Positions 53,620-61,261 of a stretch of DNA of 64,000 nucleotides are shown here, one piece after another. Every line of letters begins with the position of its first letter. The stretch's first letter is position 1. Source of the DNA: Parapedobacter sp. SGR-10. GTDB lineage: Bacteria; Bacteroidota; Bacteroidia; Sphingobacteriales; Sphingobacteriaceae. The stretch is from the NCBI RefSeq assembly GCF_011030405.1, contig NZ_JAAJTJ010000003.1, forward strand, positions 1-64,000, given 5' to 3'. Position numbers and translations under genes: made by a program. Below the pieces are notes generated by a model. It worked only from the letters and a program-made list of their open reading frames with translations, did not search any database and was not told the DNA's origin.

Positions 53620-55149
53620 ATGTGGAAACGAATAAACAGTACGTTATTTTTCCTTGTGGTAAGTATATTGACGGGAATAGCACAAACCCATAGCGATAGA
53701 GGAAAAGCGAAAAAAAGCAACGTGCTCTTTGTGATGTGTGACCAGTGGCGTCGACAGGCCTTAGGATTTATAGGAGAAGATCCCGTGATTACTCCGAATC
53801 TGGATGCTTTTTCAAAAAACGCGGTAGTTTTTAAAAATACCATGACCGTTCGGCCAATCTGTACCCCAAGCAGGGCAAGTTTCTTTTCGGGACAGTATCC
53901 GGTAAATACGGGTGTGTATGGCAACGGTGTGAGGATGTCTACCAGGACAATTACCATGGGAGATGTGGCCAAAAAAGCTGGGTACAATACAGGTTATATT
54001 GGTAAATGGCATCTTGACGGGCCTAACGAAGGGTATGTGCCCAAAGACCGCCGGCATGGGTTTGATTATTGGATTATTTCTAAAGGAGACAGACCGTTTG
54101 AACAGCCCTATTTTATCCAGGATCAAAAAGAGAGGACTGTTGTCAGAAATAGCTGGGAACCAGATTGGGTAACCGATAGGGCTGTTGAGTTTCTTCAATC
54201 CAAAAAAGAAGATCCGTTCTTTCTGGTTGTTTCGTACCTCACGCCACACAATGGAGCAGGTAAAGGCTATGAAGACCGCTGGATGCCTGGTAGGAGAGTA
54301 AACAATGAAATCAGAAAAGGTGGCGGGTATGCTGCCCCCGAAAGATTTGAGGCGCTTTATCCCGATCCGGAAGGCATGCCCAGACGACCGAATATCAAAC
54401 CTGTAGGGAGACCTAAAGACGATGCGTGGCGGGCGTTTCCGGGCTATTTTGGAGCCATCACCTCTATCGACGAGAATTTTGGTCGTTTGCTTCAGCAGCT
54501 TAAAGATATGGGCGAGTATGACAATACCATTATTATCTTCACATCGGACCATGGAGAGATGCTTGGCTCCCAAGGGCGTATGACAAAGGGGATATGGTAT
54601 GAAGAAGCTATAGGTATTCCTTTTCTGATTGCTTATCCATCAAAAGTGAAACCTGCTCTCCACGATAATATCGTCAATAGTATCGATATCATGCCCACAC
54701 TGCTAGGCTTGGCCGACCTGGAAATCCCCGAAAGTGTAGACGGTTTTAATTTTACCGAACTGCTGTTGAGAGGAAAGCAGAAGGATATTCCCCAAGCGGC
54801 CTATACCTCTTTTGACCAGGGAGAGATGACAGAGCATGATAGAAGCTGGCGGGCGATACGTACAGATCGGTATCTGTTCTGTCTGGCCAAGGTGGAATTT
54901 TATCGCTATATAAAAGACGGTATGGTACTGTATGATCTGCAAGAGGATCCTTATCAGATGAAACCTATTTTTAGAGGAATGGGACGTGACCGGGAGATGG
55001 ATGAACTGTTTGCGAAATTGAAAGCACACTTGGATAAGACCAATGATCCTTTCATTAGTCGTCAATGGAAGACGGATAGAGCATCGAAGTTCAATTGGAA
55101 CAATGCGTTGGATAGATCGATATTAGCTGATACGAAATATAGGAAATGA
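53620..55149 (+). CDS. S1 family sulfatase (4)
   Basis: A 509-residue secreted sulfatase (signal ends near GIAQ). NVLFVMCDQWRRQALG provides the metal-site Asp, here as CDQ rather than a DD pair. The formylglycine motif is CTPSRASFFSGQ (Cys81); GKWHLDGP and FTSDHGEMLGS follow. The DQWR opening and SDHGEMLG are typical of a different S1 branch from the paralogues at 23190 and 48615 (choline-sulfatase/iduronate-2-sulfatase-like). A distinct sulfate position is therefore likely. Start two bases after the glycosidase stop. Confidence 0.92.
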   Translation: MWKRINSTLFFLVVSILTGIAQTHSDRGKAKKSNVLFVMCDQWRRQALGFIGEDPVITPNLDAFSKNAVVFKNTMTVRPICTPSRASFFSGQYPVNTGVYGNGVRMSTRTITMGDVAKKAGYNTGYIGKWHLDGPNEGYVPKDRRHGFDYWIISKGDRPFEQPYFIQDQKERTVVRNSWEPDWVTDRAVEFLQSKKEDPFFLVVSYLTPHNGAGKGYEDRWMPGRRVNNEIRKGGGYAAPERFEALYPDPEGMPRRPNIKPVGRPKDDAWRAFPGYFGAITSIDENFGRLLQQLKDMGEYDNTIIIFTSDHGEMLGSQGRMTKGIWYEEAIGIPFLIAYPSKVKPALHDNIVNSIDIMPTLLGLADLEIPESVDGFNFTELLLRGKQKDIPQAAYTSFDQGEMTEHDRSWRAIRTDRYLFCLAKVEFYRYIKDGMVLYDLQEDPYQMKPIFRGMGRDREMDELFAKLKAHLDKTNDPFISRQWKTDRASKFNWNNALDRSILADTKYRK

Positions 55150-55314
55150 TGAAATCTATTTGCCTTGCTTCCGCTTAGACAACATTTTTTAACCAACCAT
55201 ATCCTGATCGGAAGGAAATGAATTTTATGAAAATAATTGGATTGGGATCAGCTGCGGAAAGAGATACTTATAAGCAATTATAATGAACGTAAGAAATAAA
55301 TAAATTAAAAAACA

Positions 55315-56766
55315 ATGATTATGAATTTGTTATCCCATATATTTAGTAGAAAAATATTTCTGTTTTTTGCTTGCTTGGTTTCGTTTATCGTCAATAATGG
55401 TATAGCCATGGCACAAGCCAGCAGGCCTAATATCCTTTTGTTTATTACAGATGACGAAAGCTGGTTTGAGCGGAGCATCTACGGCGAGTCTAAGCTGCCT
55501 ACACCCAATTTCGACAGAGTGGCTAGAAACGGTGCTTTATTCTTGAATGCCTATTCGTCTGCACCTTCATGTGCCCCGGCCCGGGCGGCTTTACTGTCGG
55601 GAAGAAACTTTTGGGAACTGAAACAGGGTGCGTTTATACACGCGTGGTTTCCTCGTGAGTTTCCTATCCTCACGGAGCTGTTAAAAGACGCGGGATACCG
55701 GGTCGGTTCGACAGGCAAAACATGGGGCCCCGGTGTCCACCCCGAAGGTGCCCATCCGGCAGATTTGGGGGCTAAAGTATATAATGAGGCCAAACTCGAT
55801 GCTACCCAAAGGATTCCTCATATATCGGTGCTTGATTATGGTGCCAATTTTGGAAACTTTCTGAAATCGGTCGAATCAGAGCAGCCCTTCTTTTTCTGGT
55901 ATGGTGTATTTGAACCTCATGCTCCCTTTGATCCCGACAATTGGAAAAGACTGGAATCCGAACACGGCATTGGCCTAGCCGACATATTGATCCCTCCTAT
56001 TACGAAAGATACAGAAGCAACCCGGAAAAATCGTGCAAATATGGGCTATGAGATCTGCTATGCCGACCAACGTTTGGGAGAAGCTTTGGCCTTGCTGGAG
56101 AAAAAAGGACAATTGAATAATACGATCGTGATCGTAACGGCCGATAACGGTACCTCTGTGGGACGCAATAAAGGGAAAACGAGCCCTTACGATTCTGGGA
56201 CACATGTTCCTCTGGCTATCATGTGGCCCGCAGGCATGCCGGGAGGACGTACGGTAAGTGACTTTGTCAATTTTTCGGATTTTGCACCTACCGTCCTTCA
56301 GGCCTGTAAGGTTCCTGTACCACCGTCCATGAGCGGGAATAGTTTTTTGAACGTTTTAAAATCAGATGCTTCCGGCAGGGTGGATAAAAAACGTGATTTT
56401 GCGGTGACGGGTCTAGAATGGCACGGTGACGTCGATCCTGCCAGCAAATCGTTTAGGGCAATCACTACGGATACCTATGCATATATCGTCAACTATTCCA
56501 ACGATCGGCCTGTAGAGCCTTATACAGATCCGGCAGCAGAGATAGCCTCAGAGGAACTGTATGACATGGGCAATGACAGATGGCAGGGAAAAAATCTGAT
56601 CGGCAATACAGCACATGAAAAAACAAGACAAGAATTGAAGAATAAGCTAACCAACTATGCTTTAAAAACAGGGGATCCAAGATTTACTGGAGACATGTCA
56701 ACTTTCCGTGAAACGCGAAAATATGTTCAGGAAAGAAAGAAGAATGGATACAAAAATACCAATTAA
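55315..56766 (+). CDS. S1 family sulfatase (5), sulfamidase-like, CAPAR motif
   Basis: A 483-residue secreted sulfatase (signal ends near AMAQ). LFITDDESWFE gives the metal-site aspartates. The modification motif is SCAPARAALLSGR (Cys86): the usual CxPSR serine is an alanine, still within the general C-x-P/A-x-R rule. GSTGKTWGPG replaces the usual GKWH, and TADNGTSVGRNKGK forms the second half of the site. These features recall N-sulfoglucosamine sulfohydrolase-like S1 enzymes. A 165-nt gap precedes it, with no clear promoter; one short ORF (MKIIGLGSAAERDTYKQL) near 55228 is probably meaningless. Confidence 0.9.
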   Translation: MIMNLLSHIFSRKIFLFFACLVSFIVNNGIAMAQASRPNILLFITDDESWFERSIYGESKLPTPNFDRVARNGALFLNAYSSAPSCAPARAALLSGRNFWELKQGAFIHAWFPREFPILTELLKDAGYRVGSTGKTWGPGVHPEGAHPADLGAKVYNEAKLDATQRIPHISVLDYGANFGNFLKSVESEQPFFFWYGVFEPHAPFDPDNWKRLESEHGIGLADILIPPITKDTEATRKNRANMGYEICYADQRLGEALALLEKKGQLNNTIVIVTADNGTSVGRNKGKTSPYDSGTHVPLAIMWPAGMPGGRTVSDFVNFSDFAPTVLQACKVPVPPSMSGNSFLNVLKSDASGRVDKKRDFAVTGLEWHGDVDPASKSFRAITTDTYAYIVNYSNDRPVEPYTDPAAEIASEELYDMGNDRWQGKNLIGNTAHEKTRQELKNKLTNYALKTGDPRFTGDMSTFRETRKYVQERKKNGYKNTN

Positions 56767-56778
56767 ATGAATTGATAC

Positions 56779-58422
56779 ATGAAGAAGACAATCAAGAAGG
56801 TATGCATAAGTCTATTAGGATGTTTCATAGCAATGAATAGCTTTGCGGCCGATTATTATGTGCATCCAGTCAAAGGCAATGACAGCAACGACGGAAAATC
56901 TATGACAACAGCTATACAGACCCTTAAAAAAGCTAGTCAGATTGCGTTAAAACCGGGAGACAGGCTTCTGCTGGCCGCTGGTGAGAACCACAAAGGCACG
57001 CTAGAGCTTGTGGGCCGCAATGGATGGTTAAAACAACCGATTGTCTTAGAAAGCTATGCCTGGCCTGATCAAAAATCGCAAGAACCGGCACATATAGACG
57101 GAAAAGGACAAGCCAACGCGCTACTGATCCGCAATTGCACACATCTTCAGATTCGCAAGTTGCATATCACAGCCAACGGCTACACCGGTGAAAAGGGCGC
57201 GAAAGATATGCGCTGTGGCATACTGATCACGGCATCCGACAAGATGCACACAGAGAATATCCTGGTAAAAGACGTCAAAGTCAGTGATGTTTTTTACGAA
57301 AATCCCGGATATATAAGAGATCCCAAAGAAGTCCGCTCAGCTAATGGAACAGAGCCGTATGGGTTTGGCATCCGATTGATAGCCGGTACATATCCCACTC
57401 AGATCAATAATGTACGTATAGAGGACTGTCTCGTCGAAAATGTAGAACATACAGGTATAAAGCTCACCGGAGAAAATTCCAGGGCTAATATAACCCATGT
57501 GGTGATGAGTGGAAACAAAGTGACCAAAAGTGGCGGTCCGGGCATGCAGATGTCCAACGTAAAATATGTACATGTGACGTCCAATGAGGTATCTTACTCG
57601 GGCAGTACGGACGATGGCCGGAAATGGGGACGCGGCAGCGGATTGTGGACATGGAGTGCTTCCAATGTACTGATCGAAAAGAACCGTTTTTTGTACGCCA
57701 ATGGACCGGGCGATTCGGCAGGCATACATATTGATTTTCATTGTGACAATATCGTTGTACAATATAATTTCAGTGCACACAATGCCGGAGGTTTTTTTGA
57801 AGTACTGGGTAATACCAATAATTGTACCTATCGCTACAATATCAGTGTGAACGATGGGGCACGTGTCAAAGGAGAAAACGGGGCCTTTCAGGAAGGAAAG
57901 ATATTCTGGTTGAGTGGGTATCAAGGCAAAGCATCGAGAAAGCCGCCTGTCAATACATATTTCTATAACAATACTATTTATGTAGGGAAAGGGATTGAAT
58001 CAAAATTTGCTATCGAAAAAGGAACAGAGGGATTGTTGATCGCAAATAATATTTTCTGTATAGAAGGAGATTCCAAGCGGGTAAACGATGATCAGAGCAG
58101 TTGGGAAAAACCACTTGACAAACCGTTGGAGCGCCTTGTTTTTCGCAATAACCTGTATCTAAAGACTGGAAATTGGCCGGAGGTGATCCCGATTCAGGAT
58201 GAAAGCCCCTTGATCGGAGACCCTGATTTTGCAGGCAAGGGTGGATTGAATATCGCTGACTACATACCTCACAATAAGGAACTCGTAAAAGATAAAGGTA
58301 TCGAGATACCTTTTATTCCAGGGGATGTATTCGGTCTGGTACAGGGATTGAATCTTGACAAAGATATGGCCGACAATACGATTGATGGGCTTCCGGATAT
58401 CGGCGCTGTAGAGGTGAAGTAA
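56779..58422 (+). CDS. Secreted right-handed parallel beta-helix protein (A)
   Basis: A 547-residue secreted protein (signal ends near NSFA). The opening ADYYVHPVKGNDSNDG with TLKKASQIALKPGDRLLL is typical of pectate-lyase-like or GH120/GH141-like beta-helix enzymes. The conserved central segment (about residues 255-380) includes SYSGSTDDGRKWGRG, GLWTWSA, GPGDSAGIHIDF and SAHNAGGFFEVLGNT. Asp, Glu and His residues there (STDDG, HIDF, FEVLG) are candidate catalytic groups. Paralogue of the protein at 59368. It could be an exo-glycosidase or lyase; no closer assignment is possible. Confidence 0.75.
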   Translation: MKKTIKKVCISLLGCFIAMNSFAADYYVHPVKGNDSNDGKSMTTAIQTLKKASQIALKPGDRLLLAAGENHKGTLELVGRNGWLKQPIVLESYAWPDQKSQEPAHIDGKGQANALLIRNCTHLQIRKLHITANGYTGEKGAKDMRCGILITASDKMHTENILVKDVKVSDVFYENPGYIRDPKEVRSANGTEPYGFGIRLIAGTYPTQINNVRIEDCLVENVEHTGIKLTGENSRANITHVVMSGNKVTKSGGPGMQMSNVKYVHVTSNEVSYSGSTDDGRKWGRGSGLWTWSASNVLIEKNRFLYANGPGDSAGIHIDFHCDNIVVQYNFSAHNAGGFFEVLGNTNNCTYRYNISVNDGARVKGENGAFQEGKIFWLSGYQGKASRKPPVNTYFYNNTIYVGKGIESKFAIEKGTEGLLIANNIFCIEGDSKRVNDDQSSWEKPLDKPLERLVFRNNLYLKTGNWPEVIPIQDESPLIGDPDFAGKGGLNIADYIPHNKELVKDKGIEIPFIPGDVFGLVQGLNLDKDMADNTIDGLPDIGAVEVK

Positions 58423-58468
58423 ATGGGATTTATCGGTATTTGATCAGTAACTAAGCAATCAAGGTGCA

Positions 58469-59371
58469 ATGAGACTAAATGATATAAAAATAAGGTGTTT
58501 GACCATGTTGAAGCGAGGCGTTGACCTTTTGATAATTGTGTTTGCTGTTTTCTTTTTTGAGGCAAACGCACAGTCTGTAAGTTCGGCAGGCAAGAAGCCG
58601 GTTAAGATATTGGCAATAGGAAATAGTTTTTCGGAGGATGCTGTTGAATATCATCTGAGCCGTCTGGCAAAAGCTGATAGCCTTGAGGTGATTATCGGCA
58701 GTTTGGTTGTGGGCGGTTCCACTTTGGAACAGCATTGGAAAAATGTGTTAAACGCAGATTCTTCGTATAGGTACACCAAGATAAACTGGATGGAAAATTC
58801 CAGAACGGTTCGGAAAAACACCCGGCTGACAGACGGTATAAAAGATGAAGAATGGGATTACATTACTTTTCAGCAAGTCAGTCATCAATCGGGGATTTAC
58901 GCAAGTTACTTTCCTTATATCACTGATCTTATAGCATTTACAAAGAAGGAGGCTTTGAATCCCAAGGTAGAATTTGCGATACATCAGACCTGGGCATACA
59001 ACAAAGAGTCTACACACTTCGGATTTGCTAATTATAATAACAACCAGATGGAAATGTACAACGCTATCATCGGTACGGTGGATAAAGTGGCCAAAGAAAT
59101 CGGTGTCAACATGATTATTCCTGCCGGAGTAGCGATACAAAATGGCAGATATGTAGCGCCGGAAACTGATTTTTGCAGGGATGGTTTTCATTTGTCGCCT
59201 ATAGGGCGGTATGTGGCTGCCTGTACTTGGTATGAGAAAATATTGGGTAAGCCCTCTCCGGGTAATTCTTTCTGTCCAACGACATTAGATGCTGGAAAAT
59301 GCCGTCTTGCGCAGGAGATCGCCCATAAGGCCGTCATGGATCCGTCTAAGAATGAAAAACAAAATAAATGA
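58469..59371 (+). CDS. DUF4886 SGNH-type putative esterase
   Basis: A 300-residue secreted protein (signal ends near ANAQ). DUF4886 features: ILAIGNSFSEDA (block I Ser53), VGGSTLEQHW (block II), DYITFQQVSHQSG (block III) and DGFHLSPIGRY with Asp/His of block V. SGNH enzymes of this kind in polysaccharide loci are probable deacylases. It lies between two beta-helix paralogues, and its stop overlaps the next start by four bases (ATGA), implying coupled synthesis and a shared substrate. Confidence 0.85.
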   Translation: MRLNDIKIRCLTMLKRGVDLLIIVFAVFFFEANAQSVSSAGKKPVKILAIGNSFSEDAVEYHLSRLAKADSLEVIIGSLVVGGSTLEQHWKNVLNADSSYRYTKINWMENSRTVRKNTRLTDGIKDEEWDYITFQQVSHQSGIYASYFPYITDLIAFTKKEALNPKVEFAIHQTWAYNKESTHFGFANYNNNQMEMYNAIIGTVDKVAKEIGVNMIIPAGVAIQNGRYVAPETDFCRDGFHLSPIGRYVAACTWYEKILGKPSPGNSFCPTTLDAGKCRLAQEIAHKAVMDPSKNEKQNK

Positions 59372-61035
59372 TGAAATACATAAGACCGGTACTCGTTCTA
59401 ATAGCGGTTGCACATATACTGAGCAGTTGCACAAAATCTGAAACAGACTCTATAGACGAAGAAATGCTTCCCGAGACTATGGGAACAGATTACTATGTCC
59501 ATCCTACCATGGGGAATGATACGAATAGTGGCACCTCTGCCGATCGGGCTATTCGCACCCTTGAAAAAGCAAGCCAGATAGCTTTGAAACCGGGAGATAG
59601 GCTGTTGTTGGCAGCAGGAGAGCGGCATATCGGTACGTTGGAGCTTATCGGCATTCGTGGCAAGCCGGACAGCGTGATTACCGTGTCGGCCTTTGCACCG
59701 ACAGCGGACAAAAAAGGCGAGCAAGCTCACATAGATGCAAAAGGAGAGGCCCAGGGTGTGCTGATCCGGGATTGTCAGCATATACACCTGCGTGAACTGT
59801 ACATCACTGCAAATGGTTATAATACAGAAAATGAAGATCTTGACATGCGATGTGGAGTGTTGGTTACGACCTCAGCACAGGGGCACATAGAGGATGTCGT
59901 TTTGTCGGATATGACGATAAGGGATATATTTTTTGAGAATCCCGGATTTGTGCGTGATCCTGATGATGTGAACAGCGCTAACGGTACCGGGGCTTATGGT
60001 TATGGTATACGTATGATCAGCAACCGGGCGACAGCCGGTATAAAAGATGTCCGAATAGAAGATTGTCATATCGTAAATATAGAGCATACGGGAATCAGAT
60101 TAACGGGAACCGCCCAAAACATCAGTGATATAGTGATGACAGAAAATCAGGTTCAGCGTACGGGAGGGCCGGGCATTCAGATGTCAAATACCCGGGACGC
60201 ACACATTGTATCCAACGAAGTTTCCTATTCCGGCAGTACGGATGATGGTCGGAAGTGGGGACGTGGTAGCGGACTGTGGACCTGGTCGGCCTCGCGTATA
60301 TTGATCGAGAAGAATCGTTTTTTGTATGCCAATGGCCCGGGAGATTCTGCCGGCGCACATATCGATTTCAATTGCGACAACGTCATTATGCAGTACAATT
60401 TCAGCGCGCATAATGCAGGCGGATTTTGCGAAATATTGGGCAATACCTACAACTGTGCTTATCGGTACAATATCAGCGTAAACGATGGTCACCGCGTGAA
60501 TGGGCAGGGTGGGGCTTTTCAGGATGGGAAGATCATTTGGCTGAGTGGTCACATAGGAAGCGGTAGCAGTAGGAAACCTCCCATGAATACCTATATTTAC
60601 AACAATACCATATACGTAAGACCCGACATCGTGGCCAGATTCGCGATCGAGGACGGAACGGACGGATTGCTGATCGCTAATAATATATTCCATATAGTCG
60701 GTGAGTCCGGAACATCGGAAAATAACCGAATGATAAAAAAAAGATTAGACCGTCTTTTCTTTAGCAATAACCTCTTTCTGAAAGCTGAAAATTGGCCATC
60801 CATATTTCCGATAGAAGATAGTCAGCCTATATTCGGAAATGTCGATTTCGAAACGATAGGAGGTTGGCAGATACAACATTACCTACCGCGCAACAAGGCA
60901 TTGGTGAAAGGTAAAGGAATTCCTATAACGCGTCTTGAGGGAGATGCCGACGGATTGATGTTGGATGTGATCCACGATATCATGGGAGAGCCCATCGGTA
61001 CGATGCCGGGTCTGGGTGCATTGGAAGTAAAATAG
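59368..61035 (+). CDS. Secreted right-handed parallel beta-helix lipoprotein (B)
   Basis: A 555-residue lipoprotein (lipobox HILSSC), paralogue of the protein at 56779. It retains the opening TDYYVHPTMGNDTNSG and KASQIALKPGDRLLLAAGE. The central block VSYSGSTDDGRKWGRGSG, GPGDSAGAHIDF and SAHNAGGFCEILGNT is also kept. The main differences are the lipid anchor here against a free signal peptide in copy A, and a diverged C-terminus. Lipidation suggests one member acts at a membrane or cell surface and the other in the periplasm. Last gene of operon 3; no obvious terminator follows. Confidence 0.75.
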   Translation: MMKYIRPVLVLIAVAHILSSCTKSETDSIDEEMLPETMGTDYYVHPTMGNDTNSGTSADRAIRTLEKASQIALKPGDRLLLAAGERHIGTLELIGIRGKPDSVITVSAFAPTADKKGEQAHIDAKGEAQGVLIRDCQHIHLRELYITANGYNTENEDLDMRCGVLVTTSAQGHIEDVVLSDMTIRDIFFENPGFVRDPDDVNSANGTGAYGYGIRMISNRATAGIKDVRIEDCHIVNIEHTGIRLTGTAQNISDIVMTENQVQRTGGPGIQMSNTRDAHIVSNEVSYSGSTDDGRKWGRGSGLWTWSASRILIEKNRFLYANGPGDSAGAHIDFNCDNVIMQYNFSAHNAGGFCEILGNTYNCAYRYNISVNDGHRVNGQGGAFQDGKIIWLSGHIGSGSSRKPPMNTYIYNNTIYVRPDIVARFAIEDGTDGLLIANNIFHIVGESGTSENNRMIKKRLDRLFFSNNLFLKAENWPSIFPIEDSQPIFGNVDFETIGGWQIQHYLPRNKALVKGKGIPITRLEGDADGLMLDVIHDIMGEPIGTMPGLGALEVK

Positions 61036-61049
61036 GGGGCTTTAATACC

Positions 61050-61110
61050 AATTAGTGTTATAAAATGGCCAATTAGAGCAGAAAAGTCTTTCCTCTCGGA
61101 GGTATTTTTG
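61050..61110 (+). promoter_or_regulatory. Operon 4 promoter with the same direct-repeat box
   Basis: The box 61050-61084 has ATTAG half-sites at 61051 and 61072 (21 bp apart), followed by TATTTTTG at 61103-61110. The offset from box start to -7 element is 53 bases, exactly as in 43621-43681. It should place the next transcript under the same activator as operon 3. Confidence 0.7.
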
Positions 61111-61261
61111 TACTGATTGGTTATCCTTCCTTGTCGTATTCGGAAAGAAAGCCATACTTGAAACCTTATTTATAAACTTTAAATACACACAACTAAAATA
61201 AAGATGTCAATATGGGAATGTGCGAAATGTCAATAGTGTCATCGTAAACGAAATATCACTC

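Noticed and set aside
53812-54573. A 253-residue minus-strand open frame inside sulfatase 4
   Set aside because: Antisense to a well-supported sulfatase with intact catalytic motifs; composition is rich in Ile, Phe, Arg and His as typical of shadows.
55228-55284. A short ORF (MKIIGLGSAAERDTYKQL) before sulfatase 5
   Set aside because: No conserved partner or ribosome-binding sequence; likely chance.
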